Shown here in pieces: positions 21,035-32,663 of a stretch of 64,000 bases of DNA (position 1 is its first letter; each line of letters opens with the position of its first letter). The stretch lies in the NCBI GenBank assembly GCA_030141605.1, contig JAQGDQ010000579.1:1-64000 (forward strand). Reading direction: 5' to 3'. The notes under the pieces are model-generated. The model was not told where the DNA came from. It saw only the letters and a program-made list of their open reading frames with translations, and did no database searches. The position numbers and the translations under genes were made by a program. This DNA is from Tubiluchus corallicola (Eukaryota > Priapulida > Priapulimorpha > Priapulimorphida > Tubiluchidae).

Positions 21035-21941
21035 CCAGTAATATCTTTGACCGTTTTGCTTGAACGCAACGGTGGACTTGTTGTGATCATTATGCAACAC
21101 TCGGCTTGCTTCTACTGTACAAGGAAACCTCGTTGCTGTATCCGTTTCTACGTAATCATGAAGATGCGGCTCAAATTGATTTTTTGCTCGGCTGCTGCTG
21201 CGAGATAATGGAGCAGAATGACTGAACTGCGCATCACCTCCGAGAGAGAGAGTCTCCGGAATGTCAACTGATCATGTGATTGTGACTACTCAAGCGAGGC
21301 AAAGTTAATAACAGCATAGAAGCACCAAACACGATGCTGTATTATGAGCTAATTTTGCAGTAATGTAAGGTGCACAGGTAAAAATGACACATGAAAAATG
21401 GCACAGGAAAAATGACACATTTTGATGTAATTGATTTCTGTAATAGAACTAGAATGCGCTCAGTAGGAAGTAGATCTCTGTCAAAGTCGAACAATCCTAA
21501 ACTTATTCGTCGGATTCTTTTGATTAAAAAATTAATACAAAGGTAAACAAGAAAACATAATTATTGTACCTGTATCGGTATTATGTAGACAAGCAAAATA
21601 CGCACAAAATATTTGTTTATTAAACAGATTTATAATCAATAATGCATGAATGTTCCGCATAGTGTTTATCTATCTTTTAACATTAATTTTGGCGATGGTA
21701 ATAGACTGACACATATATTTACATATTTATACCAAGTCACCTTGTAAACCTATGCACATTAATAAGCAAAGATTACAGGCAGGGTTACACAGTTTTACAA
21801 GCCAGATTTTCTTTCCTCGAAATGGAACCTGGAACTGACTCGTAGTTGTTTGTCCAGGTGGAGATAACAAAAAAGAAGTACTAAACACTCCCTCTGAGAC
21901 CTCCACGCAACGCTTCATGAATGTTTTATTCTACGTGGGTT
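21035..21941. other. intronic sequence without recognised genes
   Basis: No coding evidence. A small GGCACAGGAAAAATGACACA tandem motif sits at about 21370-21420. Confidence 0.45.
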
Positions 21942-22378
21942 CGGGATGACCACACTGTATCTCGACACTAGGCGGAGGGCTGCACAAGCAGCCAACGGGA
22001 GGAGGTCAAGTGACCCAACGGCTATGTGTAGAGGAGTAAACCTTCCAAATCAGGAGTGGAGCCCCGAAGGCGGACCAGTGCAGCATGTTCACTGATTCCG
22101 GCAGCTCCTGCAGCCGACCTGGTGCCAAACGTATCGCTCCGCTTTCCTTTGGACTACACCAGGGAGGAAGAGAGGGGGGAGTTCCTGTTGTCTGGGCAAC
22201 TCAGGATCTTCATAATCCTTGCCCAGGCGTGCGCCCTGGAGAGGATACTCCAGTGGTTCAAAGATCGGGACTGCTCAGCCACAGTCGACGCTGCAGCTCC
22301 ATCAATGTGATCAATAACTGACTCTCTTGGCACACACTCCATTGTCTTCCGAGACAGAATTATGCCAACAACAACATA
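21942..22378 (+). mobile_element. second copy of the 5S-SINE body, lacking the 5S head
   Basis: Matches the body of the minus-strand element at 10690-11144 from CACACTGTATCTCGACACTA to the CCAACAACAACAT tail. The flank upstream of 21942 is not 5S-like, so this copy is 5'-truncated. The plus-strand frames across it are frame-shifted relative to copy 1. Confidence 0.8.
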
Positions 22379-22716
22379 ACTGACAAAAAACAACCAAACA
22401 AACAGACAAACAAACAAACTGCGTTGAAGCATAACGTCCTATAATTACCCCCTCCTGCAACCCTAACCCTAAACACGTATTTTGCTAAGTGTGCCATTTT
22501 TTCTGTGCTATTTTTACCTTTACCATTTTTACCTTTGCCATTTTTAACCACTTTTCCATTTGCGCCATTTTTTTCTAAAACATTTTGACCGTGTCGTTTT
22601 TCCTGTGCCATTATACCTACATCCGTGACGTACAGTTGCATTCTCAGAAGAAGTGCTTCCCGGTTTCGACCCGGCAGCTTAACAAACGTGTGCAGAATGC
22701 TGCCAACTATTGACTA
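22379..22716. repeat. degenerate CCATTTTTACCTTTG-type short repeats
   Basis: Irregular short repeats of GCCATTTTT/TACCTTT occupy about 22490-22615. Nothing else is seen. Confidence 0.5.
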
Positions 22717-23396
22717 CGTAATTACAATTACTGATTATCAATAAACAAAAACATCATTAAAACCGAGAAATTATAATTTTAGTTTCATCTGCCTTGTACG
22801 ATCAAGACATAATACAGATTTAAATTTCAGCTTACATTCACTAAAACACAGGGCACTTACTCGTTGAAGATGACAAATTTTCTTGACAAATTTGTAACGG
22901 TTTCGAATTATGATGAGCCATGAATTGCTTGAAATGCGTTTCTAATAGGATTAGCTTTGAAATTTGCGTTAAGCTTTAAAGCACAAGAGAGCAGACTTAA
23001 AAACTCGTCTTGAAATTTTATATCACTTACATGCTGTCTTACATACAGGGCTTGCGTCGGCAGTAGCGCTGTATAAAACTTGTTAATTTAAACTCCCGTC
23101 ATGACCGTTAGGCGCAGCCATTTTGATAGTAAGTTGTTTGAAACAAGTTTAGATAACATTACGTAAAATTTAAAAAAATAATCAGAGATTTTGTAATGCA
23201 AACTTCGCTAACTACGAACAAAAGTTTAAATCACTCTGTATTGTCAATAAGATCAATAATGTGTTTTTGCGAATCATTGGTGCACACTGGGACGGCGATG
23301 CAGTGCTGTTTTACCAATTGGCGCGAACATTTTAAATTACTGTTTTTTTTTCTAATTACGCAAGTCTTTATAATAAGTAAGCGTAATGTTAAAGAA
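22717..23396 (-). repeat. left arm of an inverted duplication (partner 24916-26345)
   Basis: Family B MITE sequence plus about 250 bp of its outer flank are found in reverse complement on the right, including TTTAGTTTCATCTGCCTTGT, TCGAATTATGATGAGCCATG and ACTGATTATCAAT. This arm carries the empty target site of the solo LTR at 25786-26312. Confidence 0.8.
22976..23396 (-). mobile_element. family B MITE, reverse, truncated by the TAATG array side
   Basis: Starts TTAAAGCACAAGAGAGCA, with CTTACATGCTGTCTTACATA and TGGTGCACACTGGGA internally. The other end is lost. Confidence 0.8.
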
Positions 23397-23498
23397 TAGA
23401 AAATTCTTTGGGATCAAAATTCTCATATCTTTCACTTTAATTTTAATCCAAGTGAGGGTAAAATACTCTATTACAGCTTGAAGGCATTCTGACAACCT

Positions 23499-23661
23499 AA
23501 CGTAATGTAATGTAATGCAATGCAATGCAATGCAATGCAATGTAATGTAATGTAATGTAATGTAATGTAATGTAATGCAATGCAATGTAATGTAATGTAA
23601 TGTAATGCAATGCAATGCAATGCAATGTAATGTAATGTAATGCAATGCAATGTAATGTAAT
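23499..23661. repeat. (TAATG/CAATG)n pentanucleotide array, about 33 units
   Basis: TAATG and CAATG units occur in blocks. The minus-strand frames of Tyr/Ile/Thr/Leu/His repeats arise from it. Confidence 0.98.
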
Positions 23662-24242
23662 GGAGTAATGTAATCCATTGAAGCTTAGGTAAACCAATAG
23701 CATAGTTAAATAATACTACACTACGTAAATACGACTGGAATTCAGCGCCATTAATGTTTCCTAGTGTTAACTAATTAAGTATTCGCTTTATCTTCAGGCA
23801 AAAAAATGTTATATTGCAAGCAGAAATGATGACGGTCAAACTCACAGGAACCTGCAATCGCATGAAATTTGTTTACAGGCGCTTTTTAAAGATGACTGGA
23901 CAATTACAACCCTCACGACATCCAGAAATAAAACCCACGCCCAACACAGAACAGTCGGTGTGTAAACAAGCACGTGACTACAGTTTGTACAGCATAATAA
24001 TGTGCCAACAGATGCTGCCGATCATTAACACAGTGATTTACGACAGGTAGAGATGGAAAACGTTGCTACAGCTTTGATGGTAAAAATCAATCAAGCTCGT
24101 ATTAGCACCTACTGCAACAAAATCTATATAAAGCTATTAGAAATGCAATGAATTGGCCAAGAGAAAATCGCTAATTGGCTGACGGACTTCATAAAAACTA
24201 TTTTGAAAGGAGTTTACAATTCCCCATACAATTTAATGCAGT
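23662..24242. other. intronic sequence between two simple arrays
   Basis: A 78-codon frame at 23814-24050 lacks support; nothing else is seen. Confidence 0.45.
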
Positions 24243-24536
24243 AACCCTAACCTAACCTTAACCCTAAGTCCAACCCCAATCCTAATCCTATCCCTAACCC
24301 AACCCTAACCCTAATCTCAACCCCAGCCCAACCTAACTTAACCTTAACCCCAACCCTAACTCTAACCCTAATCCTAATCTCAACCCCAAGCCCAACCTAA
24401 CTTAATCTTAATCCCAACCCCAACCCTAATCCTAATCTCAACCCCAAGCCCAAACCCAACCTAACTTAACCTTAATCCCTGCCCTAACTCTAACCCTAAT
24501 CCCAACCCAACGTTAATGCGAACCATAATCCTAAGC
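24243..24536. repeat. degenerate CCCTAA/CCTAAC telomere-like array
   Basis: Units vary among TAACCC, AACCTAA, CAACCCCAA and CTAATCTC. They resemble decayed TTAGGG-type interstitial telomeric repeats, CCCTAA on the plus strand. Confidence 0.85.
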
Positions 24537-24915
24537 CCAGTCCACTTCACGCACTAATTTCTTGTGTGTGGGAAATTGAAATCTTTCGCCACTCTATATT
24601 TTCGTTCTCAAGGAATTAACAGGATGACAGAGAGATACAGTTCATACGACTGACAGGCTAAAATTTCGTTATGACTATGAAAATTTTGACGTGAAAATCT
24701 TACGACAGCAAGAAGGGAAAATTCCTACGCGATTTTCATCATACGCTTTAAAGGCAGTTCACAAATGGACGGTAATGAATGGGGGAATCCGGATATGAAT
24801 GAGAGACATTAGAAACAAATTTGACAGCTCCAGCAGATGCATTCACTCAAGTACGTCTTAATGAATGTACAGAATCTAGATGACTGATTTTACGTTAGGG
24901 CAACCACCGGTCTAC
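24537..24915. other. intronic spacer
   Basis: No feature recognised. Confidence 0.45.
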
Positions 24916-25559
24916 TTAAAGGACAAGAAAAGGGGTACTTAAAGTAGGTTTCAGAAAAATTGCCTTAAGAAATTATAATTGCTTTATAGTAATTTTATGC
25001 GTATATCGTACTCGCGTTGAAAGAACTTTTTGTTTGTTTTCATTTTAAATTTTCCACGACACAGTTCCGACCGCGCCATTAGGTGACGTCACCTACGCAC
25101 AACGTAGGGGGAAAAGGAAATGTTAAATTATGTCCAAAAAACTTTCCCTGCAAAGTTATATTACTTAGCATTTCGCTTACCTGCTTGAAAGACTTATGTA
25201 ACTAGAAAAGAAAATTATCGCCGACTCACGCTCCAGGGTGCGCCACTCACTAACCAAAAACGTATTTTTAATCTTATTGACAAGATACAGTAATTTTAAA
25301 TTTTATTTAGTTAGTGACGTGTGCGCTACGAACGTCCTGATTATTTTCTCAAACTTCACGCAATGTTATCTAAACGTGTTTCAAACGACTTACCATTAAA
25401 ATGGCAGCGCCGAACGGTCATAACGGGAGTTTAAATTTACAAGTTTTATACAGCGTTGCTGCTAATACAAACCCTGTATGTAAGACAACATGTAAGTGAT
25501 ACAAAATTTCAAGAAGAGTATAAAGTTTTATTTATGAAGAGTGCTCTCTTGTGCTTTAA
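24916..25559 (+). mobile_element. family B MITE, full length (644 bp)
   Basis: Ends are TTAAAGGACAAGAAAAG and the reverse complement of TTAAAGCACAAGAGAGC, giving about 17-bp imperfect terminal inverted repeats beginning at TTAA. Confidence 0.88.
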
Positions 25560-26345
25560 AGCTTAACGCAAATTTCAAAGCCAATCCTACTAGAAACCCA
25601 TTTCAAGCAATTTCATGGCTCATCATAATTCGAAACCGTTACAAAGGTGTCAAGAAAATTTGTCATCTCCAACGAATAAGTGCCCTGTGTTTTAGTGAAT
25701 GTAAGCTGAAATTTAAATCTGTATTATGTCTTGATCGTACAAGGCAGATGAAACTAAAATTATAATTTCTTGGCTTTAATGATATTGGACTGAATTCGAC
25801 TCAGGGGGGTCGAACTCCAAGATGGCATGGCGGTCTTGATATTGCGCATCATGAAGATCCATTTTACTATCATTGTGTAATTGATTACTTAACTACGAAT
25901 GTTAATTTTAGTTACAAATGTTATGCTAATTAACTAAGTTAATGCCTGTAAACAAATACCATGTATCTGTTATAGCATGTCATTTAACTCTCATAAAATA
26001 AAACACAATAATTACACTGTAGGGAGTTTATTATCAGCACTAATAAAAATAGGGAACAAAATACAGACGCACAAAAAATAACCAACTCAGTAACAGGACT
26101 ACGCCCGAGGAGCACCTGTGTCAGAAATCAAGGCTGTAGTGACCTCTACACGTTTTTATACTGGCACTCCGGGTCAGCCGGCTTCTTCTCACACCACGTG
26201 TAGGCCCAAACAAGACGTCTGGACCTACAAGAAATGGGTGAGTCACTGCTGACGTGGAAGCAGGGCGTGTAGAGGGCCCTACACCTGACCCGACACAGGT
26301 GCCTCCGTAACAATATTATGGTATATTGATAATCAGTAATTGTAG
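25560..26345 (+). repeat. outer part of the right inverted-duplication arm, interrupted by a solo LTR
   Basis: 25560-25785 and 26313-26345 match, in reverse, 22717-22975. The uninterrupted left arm shows that the piece between is an insertion. Confidence 0.8.
25786..26312 (-). mobile_element. solo LTR of a retrotransposon, 527 bp, 4-bp target duplication ATAT
   Basis: On the minus strand it begins TGTTACGGAGGCACCTG and ends GAATTCAGTCCA (TG...CA), flanked by ATAT on both sides. A TATAAAA box lies near 26155 and an AATAAA signal near 26027. Aligning both arms of the inverted duplication restores an uninterrupted site when the LTR and one ATAT are removed. No primer-binding site, polypurine tract or coding region is attached. 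A Ty3/Gypsy origin is likely from the 4-bp duplication but not proven. Confidence 0.82.
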
Positions 26346-26436
26346 TTCTATATGTAGCACAGCATGTAAGCGATATAGAATTTCAAGACGAAGTTTATTT
26401 GAGAAGAGTGTTCTCTTGTAGTTTAATGAAATACTA
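26346..26436 (+). mobile_element. family B MITE end fragment
   Basis: GCATGTAAGCGATATAGAAT followed by GAGTGTTCTCTTGTAGTTTAA matches the terminal 90 bp of the family. Confidence 0.65.
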
Positions 26437-26825
26437 AAACAGCGAAAAAGTTACTCAGCTACTTAGCACGAACCTAATTAAATCATGTTAGCTAGAGCAG
26501 AACAACGTAGGTCATGGTGTCTTATCTGTCTTCATCCCAAGTGCAACGAGACCTGTTATAATTATTCTCCTAATTACCCACTTTTATCATTCTTGCTGGA
26601 TATGAAGCCATTTGCCACGCGGGACGCAGAGTCGTTTAGAGCAAGTTACCATAGCGACCGGACGACGATATCGCGCAAGAGAGAGATTTTAACAACAGTT
26701 TTACTAGCCGATTAATGCATGGGCTTGAAAATGCCACGTCTGTAGCCCGTAAATACATAAATATCCCGATGACAGCTTGTGGAAAACACAAGAAACAGAA
26801 ATCCACCTGCTAGGGTATAGTAAGT
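26437..26825. other. intronic spacer, slightly GC-richer
   Basis: A 76-codon frame (26485-26715) has no recognised domain. Confidence 0.4.
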
Positions 26826-27484
26826 TTCAAGCAAAGCCGGACCCAATCCTAAACTATGGGTCAAAACAGTTTACTCTTTAAAATCGTATATATTAATCCT
26901 ACTGGTACGGGCTTAATATCTTTATATATACATATGTATATATATATAAGATTCGAAGCTACACGTACTATTTTTCAAAAATGACTTACGTGAAAGAATT
27001 ATTATCACACAAACACAATTTCACGTTCGCGCCACTAGTTCTTCACTGTTACATGCATTTCGCCTTCGCTAGTTAGATGGGCACTGGTGCCTGTATTTCG
27101 AAAACGCGATGCACAAAAAACAGTGCTGTACCTCTCATTTCAGAGTTGTTCGTTTGTGACGTTCGACAGCTTTTGCGTGACCACGGTGGTAAATTTGAAA
27201 TTTTACCTTGAAACTTGCCTGGTTTTAGTAGAACACAATGAATATCTTACAGTAGCGCTGTATCTAAATATTCGCTCTCTCAAACACGTGCAACATGCTC
27301 ATGGAATGTTTTTGCTGTTGAAAACGTTGCTCGTTTGTGATGTCATTAATAGTTGTGCTCACCCGTCGGTAACTCAGATTTTAGATTATTATTTAAATAT
27401 CAGAAACGCCTTTGCACTATGACTGCTGTTAAAATGTATACTTTTTACCGTACTTGAAAATAGGGTAGGATATAGTCTTCCTTC
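26826..27484 (+). mobile_element. family A MITE with an internal TA-rich insertion
   Basis: Starts near AAGCCGGACCCAATCCTAAAC. A TATATA-rich piece of about 60 bp (about 26887-26960) splits the family block after CTCTTTAAAAT. The right end is degraded (TAGTCTTCCTTCTAG). Confidence 0.75.
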
Positions 27485-28435
27485 TAGTAGCCACTGTAGT
27501 AGCGCAGTGGACCGTGTTTGTTTGTTTGCCCGTTCTTCAGTCCGTCCCGAACATCAAATCTACGATTGCACTTAAGATACCTTACAGAAAATTTACTGTT
27601 TTGTACTGTTCCACTGTCTTGATTATCATGCAGACTTCTTAGCATGCAAGCAAAGTTCTTCTATATACAGTGAAAACAGACAACAGCTAGTAAGCTAACT
27701 ATGTAGCTAATATAAGCTACCCTATATATAAAAAGACGCGTATTTTTGTGCTTAACAATGCGAGGAAAATCTAAAAGAAAAACACTCAAAAACTAGATAC
27801 AAAACCCAACAGGTTAAAGGTCAAAAATGTAATTTTGAACAATCAGCTTTCATGGAAAAATTCTGAAAGAACAAAAGTGGTGACACTATAGAGTTCAGGG
27901 AATTCTTGTAGACTGCTATTCTAGCCAGTATTCAGCATTTGTTACACCTGTAGACTATAGAATCATTTAAAACGAGAATTTTAGTTTTAATGGGTTTAGC
28001 CAGACGCTGTAAAATTCCCATAAATGGTTTATATTGCGCGACATGTCTGACACGGAAAGGCAAACGCACGAAGACGCACAGCCAATAATACCATTGAAAA
28101 TTGCTTTCTGCAAGTGAAAAAACAACTTTTACTTTTAAAACTCTGTTTCTTTAAAGGAAAACAATCATCTAGAGAACATGCTGCATCGCCGATGAAACCA
28201 AATTACTTCCAATTATTTTATAGAGGAACTACCCAAACGGTACCTGCTCGTTTTGTTCTTAGGAAAAGGCTTAAGTTTAAATGCCCTTTTCAAATGGCTC
28301 TCTTAGGACCTAGAAGATCGTTCACAGTATCGATACATCATACACGACAGGACAGTTTTATAGAGTCAACACAAAAAAGGGCAAAGACGCTTATTTACAG
28401 TCGCTAGGACAACAGGGAACATTAGCGATTGGCTG
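27485..28435. other. intronic sequence without recognised features
   Basis: A 97-codon frame (28114-28407) has no recognisable domain. Confidence 0.45.
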
Positions 28436-29079
28436 CTTTAAGCGACACTTGAAGTATAAGAAAACACGCTTGATAAATAAAGCTTAAAAAAATCGTCTTG
28501 AAATTTTATATTACTTATGCTATCTGAAAATTTAAACTCCCGTGATGGCCATTAGGCATTTTAAAGATAAGTTATTTGAAACAAGTTTAGATAACACTGA
28601 GCAAAGTTTGAAAAAAATGATCACAGCATTCGTAGTGCACCGGCCACTAACTAAATAAAATTTGAATTAGTGTACGTTATTACTAAGATTAAAAATACGT
28701 TTTTGGTTAGCGAGTGGTGCACTCTGGAGGGTGAGTCAGCGACATTTTACCAGCCGGTGAAAACAATTTAAATAATTAATAATTTTCTTTTCTGGTTACA
28801 TATGTCTTTCTAACAGGTAAGCGAAATACTAAGTAATATAACTTTGCATGAAGTGTTTTTGGGACATAATTTAACATTTCCTTTTCTTCCCCTGATTCAC
28901 GCTGTGCGTATATGACGTCATGTAATGGTGCGGTAGGAACAGTATTGCGGGAAATTTAAAATGAAAACACACAAAAATCCTTTCATCGCAAGAACGATAT
29001 TGGCTATACTGTAAAGTAATATAATTTTTTAAGGGAATTTTCAGAAATCTACTTCAGGTACCGCTTTCTTGCCCTTTAA
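28436..29079 (-). mobile_element. family B MITE, reverse
   Basis: Shares GGTGCACTCTGGAGGGTGAG and TTTTTCTGAAA-CTACTT-type end blocks with 24916-25559, and ends CTTGCCCTTTAA. Confidence 0.8.
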
Positions 29080-29164
29080 CAGCGGCGCCTGTGTAAAAAA
29101 ACGCATAGGCTTCGTTGCTCGGCCACCTTGAAGCAGCCGATAATTAGAATTACTGAGCAGTTGT

Positions 29165-29625
29165 GGTTTAGACAAAGTGGAATTCAAGGGAAGGGCATGA
29201 AATCTATAAGGTATGACACGAGGCTTGGAAACTCTCTTAATGCAAGTTTGGAGTCAAACAGAAACTGGAGCAACTAAAAGTGGAATTCAAGGGAGGGCAG
29301 GAGGCTTGGAAACTCTCTTAATGCAAGTTTGGAGTCAAACAGAAACTGGACCAACTAAAAGTGGAATTCAAGGGAGGGCTGGAGGCTTGGACACTCTCTT
29401 AATGCAAGTTTGGAGTCAAACAGAAACTGGACCAACTAAAAGTGGAATTCGAGGGAGAACAGGAGGCTTGGAAACTCTTTTAATGCAAGTTTGGAGTCAA
29501 AAAGAAACTGGACCAACTAAAAGTGGAATTCAAGGGAGGGCTGGAGGCTTGGAAACTCTCTTAATGCAAGTTTGGAGTCAAACAGAAACTCGACCAACTA
29601 ACTCACAGAAAGTTGAGAAAAAATC
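29165..29625. repeat. 81-bp tandem repeat, five copies plus a leader, open in one frame
   Basis: The unit contains GGCTTGGAAACTCTCTTAAT, GCAAGTTTGGAGTCAAACAG and AACTAAAAGTGGAATTC. Since 81 is a multiple of 3, the plus frame 29213-29650 stays open for 145 codons, with a 27-residue repeat containing GGLETLLMQVWSQTETG. Confidence 0.95.
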
Positions 29626-30421
29626 AAAACAAAAACAGTTAAGCCAATAGTTTATATCCTTAAATAATTCTATCCCCAATACAAACCAACAACTTCTACT
29701 AAATTATCATGTTTCTGATTATAAATTAGCTCCGCCCACATGAAAATTAACCTAATTAAGGAAATAAGTGATTTAAAACAAGATTTTCACCCTCACAAAT
29801 ACCGCGTACAATTTTGGCCTTACCAATACTCAACACTCAGAGATGAACAAGTCGATAATTAGCATAATATTATGTACACGTAAACTTAGGCAGACTAATA
29901 TTGATACAGTAATCAGTAACAAGTAGTTGGTAAACTCGGTTAAGAGTTACTCAAAAGCCCTGCAAACACAAAGCTGTTACAAAGTTTACAGAGCGTGGTA
30001 CTTACACAGCATGAAAAAGTTATTCAATGTGTTTTTATACAATAATATAACCGCTGAATGTAAATAATTTCTGTTGCTCTGCTTATGTTATAACTTAATT
30101 AGAATTATGGCTGAATGAGCCGATGATAAAGGTGAAGACAGACAAGGTTCAGCAACTGGAAAATGTTTGAAGCAGAGAGACAGCCACAGTATTTAACCTT
30201 CTTAATTACAACCTCAATGTTATAAATATAAACAAACGGTTTATTCATTTAAAAACGAAATTTGGGTGTAAGTAAATGCGTAATTGAAAGACCAGAAGGG
30301 ATTAGTACCACTGTTCAATTAAGATACAGAATTCCGTAATGTTAAAATAAGAGTTAAAGCACATAAGCACACAAAAATTAAACAACGCGATTTATGATAT
30401 TTCATTTGATTTACTGAAACC
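29626..30421. other. intronic sequence without recognised features
   Basis: AT-rich; no gene, RNA or repeat supported. Confidence 0.45.
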
Positions 30422-30975
30422 TTAAAGCAAAAACCGGACCCGATCTTAAACTAGATCAAAACAATCTACTCTTTAAAATCTTGAAAGGAAACATACTATG
30501 TTTTCAAAAATGACTCACGTGAAAGAATTATTATCACACAAACAAGTTTCGCGTTCGCGCCATTAGTTCTCCATTGTTACATGCATTTCGCCATTCGCTA
30601 GTTAGCTGGACACTAGCGCCTGCATTTCGGAAACGCGTTGCACAACAAACAGGTGCTGTACCTCTCAGTTCAGATGTGTTAGACCATGACGAACTACACA
30701 CGTTTGACAGCTCATGAGTGAACAGATCGGTAAATTTGAAATTTGAATTTTTATCTTAAAATAGTAGCGCTGTATTTCAATTTTCGCTTTCGCAAACTCG
30801 TACAACGCGCTCATGGAATGTTTTTGATGTCAAAAATTACGTTAGTTTGTGATGTGGGGTCGCCCGCCGTTAATTAAGTTTTTAATCTACTATTTAGTTA
30901 ACAGAAACGCTTTTGCAGTGTTAACTGTGTTAAAATGTATACCTTTATCGGATTTGAAGATGGGGTAATATGTGG
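30422..30975 (+). mobile_element. family A MITE, right end truncated
   Basis: Starts TTAAAGCAAAAACCGGACCC, then CAATCTACTCTTTAAAATC. The right terminal CCTTTAA is missing. Confidence 0.8.
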
Positions 30976-31092
30976 GGTAATAATTTAAATTAAGACATCA
31001 AGAAAGAAGTAAATTATGCATTGTAGTTATGGAATAAATTAAAATGTCAATGGGTGACATGAAAAACTCTGCAAAGTGCGCCATTTTGTATT

Positions 31093-31578
31093 TTAAAGCG
31101 CAAGCAAACACTCGATCATATATATTCTGAAATTTTATACCACTTACATGCTGTCTTATTGCACACAGGGCTTGCGTTAGCAATAACGATGTATAAAACT
31201 TGTAAATCTAAACTATTGGCCGATAGGAGCAGCCATTTTGACGCTAAGTCGTTTGAAAAAAGTTTAGATCACATTGTGTAAAGTTTGAAAAATAATCACA
31301 GCATTAGTAGCACAGGCTTCCCAACTTAAGAAAAAGCTTATAGTACTGGATGTTGTCAATAACATCAATAATGTGTGTTTTTTTGGTGAATCACTGGTGC
31401 ACACTGGGATGGCTACGCAGTGCCATTTTAGCAGATGGCAGGAACATTTTAAATTATTACGAATATCCTTTCTAAATTGTAAAAGTCTTCAAACAGGTAA
31501 CTGTGTTGCTATTTAATATGAGTTTGTGAGGAAAGTTCTCTGTGACAAACCATAAAATTTCATTTTCTTCCCGCTTAA
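31093..31578 (-). mobile_element. family B MITE, reverse
   Basis: Starts TTAAAGCGCAAGCAAACAC, with CACTTACATGCTGTCTTATT and TGGTGCACACTGGGATGGC. Confidence 0.75.
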
Positions 31579-32663
31579 TCGAATCAATTTCCATTCGACA
31601 AGTATGAAAAACATTGTTGTTCAAAGTATCTGATCGTAATCACGGATTTGTTCAAGTTGCCAAGTAATCAGAGATGTAGAACAGCTATTGATCTGTGAAA
31701 TTCCTGATGTATGCTCAGCGTACACTGTTTCGAAATCCAACTTATTTAACAGGATCAATACAAGTTGTCTTCTGAGACGCTGAGGTATCAGTCAAGATGC
31801 CAAGATAGTATAACTGAAGTTTTACCAACTGGAAATGGCAAAACACGCCTCCGCCGTCCACGCGTTGTGTGTCATACTTCCAACCAGTGGCGGCTCGTGT
31901 ATAGGTACTGTGGTACTGCAGCACCTCCTATTCTCACTCGATATTATCGATAATATTTAATATAATAATCTTTTTTCTTTAGTTCTTTCTTAATACTTGT
32001 GCGGAACCGGAACACGTGAGGGAAGTACAATTTGCTTCACAGCCCAGCAACGCTAGCTGTGCGAATGCGGCCATGCGCACGTCTGAGATAAGACTCTGTA
32101 CTTTAGGTAGAAAGAGTACTGTCCCTCACTCAGGCTATTACGTTTCTGTATATGCTTCGTTTGTCATACGCTTAATTTGTATTGCACCTTGTATTTTCGT
32201 TTTGCACGTATATGCCCATTGTATTATATGCTGTGCTAATTACAATAATGCTAAATTCGTAACACACAGTCTGTAATAATGAATGATATCTTTAATGCCG
32301 TCTGTGATTCCTCCAGGTCATGTTGAACGGAGAACCGCCGTTTATCCATAGTAACGAAAAACTCCCACGCAGTCTCTAAACTGCTACCTGAAAACTGTTG
32401 CTAAGGCAGTGGACAATGGTCGCCGATTGGTCAGCTGAACAGCTGCACGGCCGAAATGATATTATGAATACATCAAAGTCGACAGGACTGCAATTTCATT
32501 CTCAAAGGTCGTTGGTGCCACTGGTCAGCCATTCACCCAAATGTCATCAGCTAAAGTCAGACAATAAAATGCAGTAATAATGACCATATAAGGCAGTCCT
32601 ATAGAGCCTTTGTGAAGTGTACACAAAGCCAACGATCTCAACACTTCACCAACCAACATGTCA
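31579..32663. other. intronic sequence; possible DNA-transposon end at 31885
   Basis: CAGTGGCGGCTCGTG at 31885 resembles the end of widespread hAT-like elements, but no matching right end was found. A frame at 32016-32276 has no domain. Confidence 0.35.

Noticed and set aside
23352-23703. Minus frames of Tyr/Ile/Thr/Leu/His
   Set aside because: Produced by the TAATG/CAATG array.
24243-24536. A true chromosome end
   Set aside because: Units are strongly degenerate and unique gene sequence continues on both sides.
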